NCBI GenBank assembly: GCA_963573305.1
Contig: OY754328.1
Span: 40,663,822-40,727,821 of the forward strand
Length of the DNA stretch: 64,000 nt
Origin: Pyrrhosoma nymphula
Lineage: Eukaryota; Arthropoda; Insecta; Odonata; Coenagrionidae
Direction: 5' to 3'
The notes under the pieces are model-generated. The model was not told where the DNA came from. It worked only from the letters and a program-made list of their open reading frames with translations, and made no database searches. The position numbers and the translations under genes are program-made. Positions 56,351 through 64,000 of this stretch are shown here, piece after piece (position 1 is the first letter of the stretch; each line of letters starts with the position of its first letter).

Positions 56351-58576
56351 AGTAGATCGCACGATGGCCCGAGAAGAATTCCGATGGTGAACGGAGGCTA
56401 TGCGAGAATGAGGCAATTTTCATGGCCACGGAATTTGGGCGAAAATGTGATGAAGTAAGAAATATATACTCTGGGGATGCTAAAGGCGATGCTTGAGGAG
56501 AGGACGTTGGGTGAACGGGGAATGAAGAGTGTAAGTTCAAAGTGCGGAATGAGGAGATGAAGGACGCATGCCGAGCTGAAGAATGAGATCGCGTTAGGTG
56601 TCGTGGGCTCGAGGCTGTGGAAGTATTGAAGATATTTACTCCCTTCAATCCAAATCTACGGTTACCGGTAGATCACCCTTATACCTATTGGTTAAGAGAA
56701 ATATATATTTCGACTGGAGTGACGAGACATGGGTCGTCTCTTGGTTTGGGGATGAATGCGAAATGGTGCGTGAATAAGAATGCATCTCGGTGCGGGCGCT
56801 TGCTTTAGGGTGTGGGGGGGGGCGGAGAGAGAGAGGGGGAGGGAATGGGAGTTCCAGAAGGGATGAAGAAAGGTAAGGAACCTTGTCCTGGCATCAATTT
56901 AAGATTTTGACGTTCACAAATGGGCCGAAAGTCCACGCCAATGTAAGTACGGGGGAGTTTTTGGAGACCCTCGATCTAATACCAAGAAATTGGAGTACCT
57001 ATACTTGGAGTAATGAAATGGTACGGTTCAGGATTGAACGATTGTAAAACTGTCGCGAAAATTGTTAGATTCCTTGAGAACTTTTCCCGACAATTTTTTC
57101 ATGCACTGAGACATAAGTGAAATTTTTGTTCTGTCACTTAGCTGTTTAAAAAAATGATCAAAATATCCTAGGGCGATCAGGTACGTACGCGGCATATAAT
57201 CGAGAAGTAATTTGCGGTGATTCATCCGTTCTGTCGGAAGTGACAACTTCTTGAAGACGACTGCTAGCATCCCGTGGGACACTGTAAGTAACGCAGTTGT
57301 AATCACCTCAATATCTCCACTCATCATGTTGAGATTTTATTGATTCGAGGTTCTGTTATAGCTTGTTTTATCATGAAAAATATATTTAATACTGTTTGAA
57401 TAGTGCCTAACGGTATAATTCAAATTACCTTACGATATAAATACACCATTATCGATCTTGGACGTTAACATGCTTTATGTTCTTTATATCGGCGACACGG
57501 TCTATCTCTCGGGACACAGTCGCCATTAATGGATCCTCCAGTTCCCGCAAGTCGCTATGGATCATTTTGGGTGTGTTCACTTCTGTCATTCAAACTCAAC
57601 AGTTCAGCAATCATTACTCCTATGTTTCATGAATAAATAATTACGAACAATGTAGCAGATGTAAATGACTGGCAGGCGCAATAGAATTATCCGAAGTGTT
57701 TACCGAACGAAGTGTTTACGAATCAAAACCTGGCACGATCTCTCCCATCTTTGTACACATCTTTTTTTTTTTGAAAAGCGTATCGCTAAGATCCTGTATA
57801 ATAAAAGATGTAAGAAAACAAAAATGGAATATTTATTGAAAAAAATATATTTTATTCTCTAGAATCCTCTAGAGCATAGACGGCAATTAGGATCACTGCT
57901 CACGTGAAATGGACTATGGCATCAAAGAACTGAAATGATTTCATTTGGAATCACCCGGCCAGAAAGGATTAGTGAATATTTTAAAAGCGTTGCTTGTAGA
58001 CGACATATTCTTCGCTCACAACTGTACTTACTGCGCTAACTGGCTGCACCGACTGTTCTGTTCAAGGTGTACAAATAGACTCTTCTTTCGTCGCACTGAT
58101 GTTTGCAGAAATGGTGGGGATGGTTTGGGAAAATAGTGGAGATTTGCCAAATTGTTGACGGGGTTGAGTACTTCTTATGAATTTACTAATCCAAAACGGG
58201 GAATAATTGCGCTCATAATGATGACAGGGTTACTAGAGGCTTTATCCAACTATTTCCCATTGATTGGCGGATTGTGAATCTTATCGAACAAGTGATGAAA
58301 GAGAGATATGGTCATGCAGAATCTCTCCAAAAATGTGTATCTACAAATAAGGGCTAAGGAAAAATTACCAGAGCTTTGAAATACGTTACTGTTTATATCG
58401 TTCATTATGCTATTTTTTAATCAATCGACGGAATGTGCACTTCATTTACCAGCGTAAGGAAACCCGTTTGAAGGTCATTATTTTGACGTTTGACTTCGTC
58501 AACTATGCAGGTTATCTAGTTGTACAAACTATAATATATTTATTATTAATAATGGTTGTGTAATACAGAGTGAATA
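56351..58576. other. Region without a supported gene
   Basis: The best frame is minus 57028-57327 (99 codons: Met start, mixed hydrophobic and charged composition, KKLSLPTERMNHRKLLLDYM and FDHFFKQLSDRTKISLMSQC tracts). It does not look like low complexity but I recognise no family; it may be a decayed transposon exon. G run with GA repeats at 56812-56842. Confidence 0.3.
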
Positions 58577-58800
58577 AACTAACATTAATCCAGATTGCGT
58601 CTGTTGCAGTTAGCTATTTCTTATGCGTTGATCCAACTACTTACTCCATTTCGCCCGTCTTGACTCCTTTCGTCGAATACACTCAATCAACTAACATTTA
58701 TACCGATCACTTCTTTTGCAGTTAGCCATTTCATCTGCATTGTATCAACAACTTACTCCATTTTCCCCGTCTCAGTACGTATTGACAGTTTTAAGAAAAA
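58577..58800. repeat. Imperfect tandem duplication, 112-bp unit
   Basis: AACTAACATT..., TTGCAGTTAGCTATTTC and CAACTACTTACTCCATTT (unit 1, 58577-58688) recur as AACTAACATTT..., TTGCAGTTAGCCATTTC and CAACAACTTACTCCATTT (unit 2, 58689-58800). Two copies only. Confidence 0.7.
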
Positions 58801-59155
58801 GGATATTCGAATTTTGTATGAACATTATGGCGCTTGACAATATGATTACAAAGAGTACATTTTTAAAAGTATTAAGCCTACTCATCAAAAAATATCTATC
58901 ACCATTATTTGAAGAAATTTTTACAATTAAATTTATTCCGAATCAATGGACCAAATAAGTCTCGGCGATGCGATCATTGTAATTTAATCTAGGACGTGCG
59001 TTTCAAGACACGTCAATGAATTTAATTATGTTCATGGTTATTACCCTCCAGCTGGCCAGTTTGAGAGACAGGAGGGTAAGTGTTATTTTAGGGAAGGAGG
59101 GTACTTTATACTCTCCATTGAAATTTATACCTATGTGCCCAAAAGCACCATAGTG
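58801..59155. other. Region without recognisable gene
   Basis: The frame at 58716-58958 crosses the tandem duplication and has no domain. Confidence 0.3.
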
Positions 59156-59706
59156 AGGCTCCTTCCATTAATTAGGTGAGGCGAATTTGGCGATTTTTCG
59201 ACCCCCACTCCCCCCTTGGTGAGATGTCGTGAGATTAGGCACGACCCCCTAATCTCACGTGAGATTTAAAAAAATGCGGATTTTTAGTGTAAATACGTTA
59301 ATCTGTGCTGCATTGCGTTGGATTTATTAAAAAAAATACAATTTGCTTTAGTATTTTTATTTAAGACTAGTATTTAAGACTACTAAGAACGTAATCTAGA
59401 ATCACAGTGAGAAAATCAAACAAAAAAATACTTAAATAGGAACTACTAAAATTCGTAAAAGAATTCTAATTCAGTCCACGGGGACTCATGTGTGGTCTCA
59501 AGAGTGACTACTGGAACCAACATGTCCATGTGATTTGTTTCCACATGTTTTACTTAATTTAACCCAGTTTTCTTGCAATTGTTCACTGTTTCTAGCGGAA
59601 AAAAATTACGTGATATTTGCCGAGACCCCCCCTTTCCCCCACGTGAGATTCAGCTCGACCCCCCCCCCCCCTAAACGCCTCACGTAGTTAATGGACGCCC
59701 CCTTAT
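59156..59706. mobile_element. About 550-bp element with terminal inverted repeats and C/G runs
   Basis: Left TCCATTAATTAGGTGAGGCG; right, inverted, GTCCATTAACTACGTGAGGCG. Both are followed inward by C-rich runs (CGACCCCC) and GTGAGATT strings. No coding capacity. Superfamily unknown. Confidence 0.6.
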
Positions 59707-61519
59707 CCGCGCGTTTACAGCCACTGCATTGCTATATCAACCAATTGTTGACACTAATATTTCCATTTTGTCGGTTAAATGAAAAAATAAGCGTGAAAAC
59801 TATCTCAGGGACCATTGTCGCTCCTATCGAAAAATACAAATGAAACGTGCGACCCTAGAGTAAATTTGGATTGCCAAATAAAACTACCAAAAAAGTAAAC
59901 AATCTTATAATCAACTCCCAAGTCTATAGTCCCTGCATTAAATTCGGTATTCAGATTTCATTTAATGTTTTACAATTAGTGACAGAGATCCAGGATTTTA
60001 ATTTGGGCTGATCCATGAGCTGTAGCATCAAAAAACTAGCTACACTTAACTTAGTAGGTAGCTATTTTGTATTTCGATTTTTCAGACCATACTTTTTCTA
60101 TATATTAATTTTTTAGTCAGAATTTGAAAACTGAATCATTTCACAAAATAATTTGGAAGTATGTGTGACTTTTACAGACAAATTCCTTTTGCTCCAAATG
60201 CGATTTCTTGACGTAATATTTCAGAAATATAATACCTAATGCAATCAAAGTAATAAACAGTCATATTAAAGGCATTCTTACATCGCTATCAATTATCAGT
60301 TTATTTCAACACACAGTAATATGCATAACCGTTGTTCAACTATTTTCCCTTAGCAGTTGAATGCTTTCACACCAGATGGCAGAGCTGCTCGAGTACCGGT
60401 ACTAGCAATACCGGTACCTCCGGTAGATTCGATTTCTAATGGTACCCGGTACTACCGCAATTGAAAAAATATTTCCCGATGGTATCGAATAGCCGTATTT
60501 TTTACCCATCCCTAGTTCAAGGTAATTACTTGACGGTGAGATGATTGGGGGGAAGGAGCAAACATTTTCTTAGAAAAAGCGCTTCCTCTCAATTCCGTTT
60601 AAAAAAAGAGTTTTTCATATATTTTTTCAGGATAAAATCCCCTACCTTACTATTTCGGCGATGAAGATATTGTTTTTCTTGCTCCGAATAAAATTTTATG
60701 TGCTTGGACTTTTTCTCAAGTGGCTTACTACTGTTTCATCTGTGATTTAAATTTTCTCTGAAATAGCTTGTCTCAAACCTCTTCAAAGAACTTAATTTAC
60801 CCATTCTTCCGTACACGACATTATTTCTACCTGTCACATGCACTTCAATGATCTTTTTAGTTGCTTAAACTCAAGTTAGTTTTTCATCCTGAAAAAAGTT
60901 TGATGACTCTCGATATCATCACCAAAATTGTTGTAACAGTCTATCACTTTACTTCCAAATCGTTTCGTCGGAATAAGATCAATTTGAAATATTCTCTTGT
61001 CTCCTGGCACTATTCATGTGTACTTTCTTTTCCGGAGATTGGATGCAATATGTGTCTGTAGCCACGAGGCTCTCACAACTCATCGCTATCTCATCCCAGT
61101 CATTTCGCTTAACCAGACCATATTTTCCTGCTGTCATCACTCTAAAGCCTTATCCAACAAAAGGCTCTCTCCAACAAAACAACAACAAAAGGCAATTCTC
61201 CAAGAATAATTAAGATTTCTTCGGCTTTATCATTCTTTAGCACTTTTATATCGCATCGCACATTTAATTCTCTTCGACGTTTTCGTAGTCATATGTCGAT
61301 AAGGAGAACTACTCCTGCCTGAGCAATGCCCTTAGGTCCAATTATTTTTTATTACCATATTGATACCTTTAATGCACTGAAGATAACACTTCTATTGAAT
61401 ACCTATGTTTTTTCGATTTACTATTACCACAATAGCGCCATCATAGATCTAGACTGAATAATCTGGCATTTGACGCTGCGGATTTACCTTCTTCGGCATT
61501 ATTTTATTTCGATGATACC
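59707..61519. other. AT-rich region without recognisable gene
   Basis: At 60395-60466 there is a cluster of overlapping palindromes (TACCGGTA, GGTACC), possibly a small foldback with hAT-like outer ends (CAGAGCTGC / CATCCCTAG). No coding support. Confidence 0.35.
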
Positions 61520-62040
61520 TTGAGGACGTTCGGTGGTTTCACTCAACTTCAGGGAATTTGACGAAACTTAATTATGTTTTCCTAAAGCTACCTGAATTTT
61601 TTCAAATATATTTACCGCAGATTTCTTAGGATATTTTATGTGGAATTGGGCATGAAATTACATGGGTTCTTATGGGAACGCGAGGTGCGACTAGCTTTAT
61701 TCATTGAAAAGAACGTTTTCTAGTCAATAATAAGAAAAACAAAAATAATTTAAATCATCAATAGAATAATGCATGAAAATCGTTTTATATACTTTTTTTT
61801 ATTTTTGTATTTCTTATTCATAACTAGAAAAAGGTTCTTTTTGATGAATGAAGCTACTCGTACCTTGTGTTCCCATAAGAACCCATGTAATTTTTTGTCC
61901 ACTTCTCGATCAAATATGTTAAGTAATCTGCAGTAAATAATTCTGAAAAAAATCAGGTAGATGTAAGACAATATAAGTAATTCTTCCAGCAAGTTTCGTC
62001 GAATTCTCTTAAGTTGAGTGAAACCACCGAGCCTCCTTAA
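61520..62040. mobile_element. 521-bp foldback element with TTAA-type ends
   Basis: The arms pair over most of the length: TCGGTGGTTTCACTCAACTT, GACGAAACTT, CATGGGTTCTTATGGGAAC, GAAAAGAACGTTTTCTAGT and their complements, meeting near 61780. The right end is CCGAGCCTCCTTAA and the left end is a decayed TTGAGGACGTTCGG. The outer TTAAGGAGG resembles the ends of MITE-A and MITE-B. Confidence 0.78.
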
Positions 62041-62545
62041 ACATTCTCTCACACATGATTATGCCACAGAGTGGTGAAACGCGTCGTGCCATAGAAATAA
62101 ATCTGTTGAAGATTGCCAAGTTTTTTTATTCATTATGAATATTAAACATTCAAGTTCATTCCTCTCATCCATTGTATTAGAAATTTGAATTTTAAAGGGA
62201 TCGCAAAAAATTTTGCAATCGATATATGTGTAATTAGTTCCCATACGGTTAGGGTGGCATCCGCCACCCTTCAAGAAAGCGTGATTCGCCTCCTGTGACT
62301 CCGTATTTATTTCAACGATATAACTTCCAAGATTTGCTGCTCTATTTGGTTGTATGCGGACGATACGGGCATATAGTATTACCACAGGTGCAGACTTCCA
62401 GGATCTACCCATAGGATCCTAGCAACTAAAAATCTTGGTGTCTTGAATTGGCGTACGATCTTAATACATGTACTAGTACATTCCCTGCAATACACTCCCT
62501 TACGGAAGAAAACACAAGAATATCTTATCTACGGTGGGTTAGAAG

Positions 62546-63107
62546 TTAAGGTGGTTCCACCGTAAAATGACTCATATGTCATTTTATTCATATTCTGTCT
62601 ACTTTTAGAAAAAATTGTCCTCTATCTGATATGAACAACAAAATAATACCTTTCCACGCTTTTTTATTCTATAATTGAACTTGAAATTACATGGTGTTCA
62701 ATGGGGGAATGAGAGAAACATGGGGAAAAATAGTATTTTTCCATAAAATATAAATGTCATTTTTGCGGAAAACTATTTATAAGAAGGAAATAATCCAGAG
62801 AAATTGAATAAAAATAAAATACATGTGTATTACCACCCTATTTTTCTAGTTATTGAAGAATTAATGCCGTAATTGAAGTCAAAATACGGTAATTCGCAGG
62901 CAATGGCGCTGCAGTCGGCTCCTATGACTGGAAAAAGTGCTCATTTAAAATACATTCATGGAATAATCTGCATATTTTGTACCTTACTTTTTGGTTTCTG
63001 TAGGTAACGCATTGCATCAGTGAAAGCAGGATTTTTTTGACAAAATATCAAAAATGTGGAATTTAGTATTTGTTTTGACTCATACAGTCGTGGCGGAACC
63101 TCCTTAA
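62546..63107 (+). mobile_element. MITE-B, copy 2
   Basis: 562 bp from TTAAGGTGGTTCCACCGTAA to CGTGGCGGAACCTCCTTAA, with TTAA at both ends. Colinear with the reverse complement of 47881-48437. No coding capacity. Confidence 0.82.
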
Positions 63108-63180
63108 TATGAATGCAGGAGATTGTTTGAATCTTCTTGATTAAAGGGCGGATAATAGGACAATTCCATTTCTCTGGAGA

Positions 63181-63350
63181 TGAAATTGACGGAGAGAATC
63201 AGCAACGAAGTCTTAAGAAGATTTGGAAAGAAAAAAAAGTATAATGTATATTCTGCGAAGGAGGAGAGACAAACTTATTGGCCATGTTTTGCGGCGTAAC
63301 TACCTAAGTACTGAAGACAATATTGGAAACGACTGGGGAGAATCACAGAG
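63181..63350 (+). pseudogene. LINE reverse transcriptase C-terminal fragment (RTE-like style)
   Basis: LTERISNEVLRRFGKKK, then in another frame SIMYILRRRRDKLIGHVLRR followed by NYLST, matching the conserved RKTNEEVLxxVGEERSLMNTIxRRRxxWIGHVLR segment also present at the end of the 46180-47770 remnant. It is cut off on the right by the TIR element at 63355. Confidence 0.7.
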
Positions 63351-63354
63351 GAAG

Positions 63355-63880
63355 ACTAAAAGGCCGTTTTACACGATGATAAAGGTCCGCTCTGAAATCA
63401 GTGCCGAAAACTTGGAACCAAATTTGGGACTTATATCGAATTCGATGCCTCGGAGTCTGTGTTTACACGATGCTATATTCAGTGCGCGGTGGTGCTGCTT
63501 GGGCATTCGCTGAACTATGCAATGTAAATAAACTGCGCCATATTGTTTCGGCATATTCAAGCGAAGTCATGGAGTTACGAAATGTTTGTATGTTTTCAAA
63601 AATTCTGAGCAAGTCCTCGAGAGATTATTTTGGCTGATTCCAGCGCCTCCATCCGTATTCTCTCGAAGCGATCCACTCGCCTGCTGCCTGTGATTGGTCG
63701 TTGGATCCAAGAATCGGATGAAAAATAAGTACCGCACTTATTTATCTTTTCAGTACTAATGATGATCGAATTCGATTCCGTGATCGGATGCGATCACACT
63801 CTTTACACGGTGCGACTTTAAGCATGCTGAGTTCAGTTCGATTTTCAGCACTGAGATATGCATTGTTTAAAATGGCCTTA
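63355..63880. mobile_element. Non-autonomous TIR element (PIF/Harbinger-like), second copy of the 26076 termini
   Basis: The left end TAAAAGGCCGTTTTACACGA matches the left end at 26078. The right end is a decayed TTTAAAATGGCCTTAA. GTTTACACGATGC and CTTTACACGGTGCGAC are internal repeats of the terminal TTTACACG motif. The interior is unrelated to 26076-27332. Confidence 0.6.
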
Positions 63881-64000
63881 AGGTAGTTTGAGCGAAAAAT
63901 CACTTCACCTAGAATTTGAGGAATTTAGACTCATTTCAAAGAAAAAAATCTCATCTTTCCAATGACTAACGGTGTGTAGTTTGTATGCTTTCTCAACTAT
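63878..64000 (+). mobile_element. MITE-A, internally deleted copy, cut by window edge
   Basis: Starts TTAAGGTAGTTTGAGCGAAA and is colinear with the family for about 85 bases, then jumps from CTTTCCAATGA to ACTAACGGTGTGTAG, skipping about 150 bases present in full copies. Its left TTAA is the same TTAA that closes the 63355-63880 element. Confidence 0.82.

Noticed and set aside
58716..58958. 80-codon frame as a transposase piece
   Set aside because: The frame starts inside a tandem duplication and has no transposase motif.
1..64000. CRISPR arrays, bacterial operons, phage or viral genes
   Set aside because: No regularly spaced direct repeats, no tightly packed frames and no viral structural gene signatures; all evidence points to animal intergenic DNA.

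Overview
The window looks like intergenic DNA from an animal nuclear genome, most likely an arthropod (probably an insect). It is AT-rich overall, dense in eroded transposable elements, and contains no convincing host protein-coding gene, rRNA gene or intact tRNA gene. No bacterial signatures (operons, ribosome-binding sites, CRISPR arrays) are visible. The host assignment is inference: it rests on the element types (mariner, hAT with a BED finger, CR1/L2-like, Jockey-like and RTE-like LINEs, Penelope-like and copia-like remnants, tRNA-headed SINEs). The species cannot be named from the sequence.

Most of what can be supported is mobile DNA in layers. (1) A roughly 560-bp non-autonomous DNA element (called MITE-A here) has termini TTAAGGTAGTTTGAGCGA / TCGCTCAAACCACCTTAA. 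It is present in eight full, divergent or partial copies (1-75, 2016-2578, 5011-5105, 10199-10760, 23611-24166, 40272-40834, 46488-47064, 63878-64000). A second family, MITE-B (47881-48437, 62546-63107), and a foldback element (61520-62040) share the same TTAAGG outer end. (2) LINE remnants lie at 10860-14170, 18711-19150, 44320-44560, 45040-45425, 46180-47770, 52427-52565, 52600-54160 and 63181-63350. (3) A 2676-bp hAT element with an exact 8-bp target duplication (11106-13781) sits inside one LINE, and a MITE-A copy sits inside another. (4) Other remnants are an internally deleted mariner (31471-32074), a copia-like gag piece (33920-34162) and Penelope-like reverse transcriptase pieces on the minus strand (50180-51000 and 51540-51790). 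(5) tRNA-headed SINE-like sequences lie at 15760-16062, 33019-33090, 35922-36274, 42540-42612, 42932-43006 and 44786-44855.

Between the elements are two kinds of sequence. One is AT-rich DNA with no recognisable content. The other is a series of GC-rich, strongly strand-asymmetric blocks with runs of C or G (about 560-850, 2740-3340, 7170-7310, 7615-7920, 14480-14870, 16310-16560, 17230-17600, 24320-25160, 28480-29420, 37420-38180, 55320-56350). These give long overlapping open frames on both strands that read as low-complexity artefacts, not genes.

The most interesting recurrent signal is a short motif found at seven sites: CTGANGA, then a self-complementary stem, then GAAAC (or a decayed form). 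This is the order of conserved parts in a hammerhead ribozyme core. Four of the sites lie in or beside inverted-repeat structures, two of them being the opposed arms of one structure (9499-9780). Because metazoan Penelope-like elements are known to carry hammerhead motifs, and Penelope-like coding remnants occur in this window, I propose these are decayed or reshaped Penelope-type ends. The self-cleavage part (stem III and cleavage site) is not clearly complete at any site.
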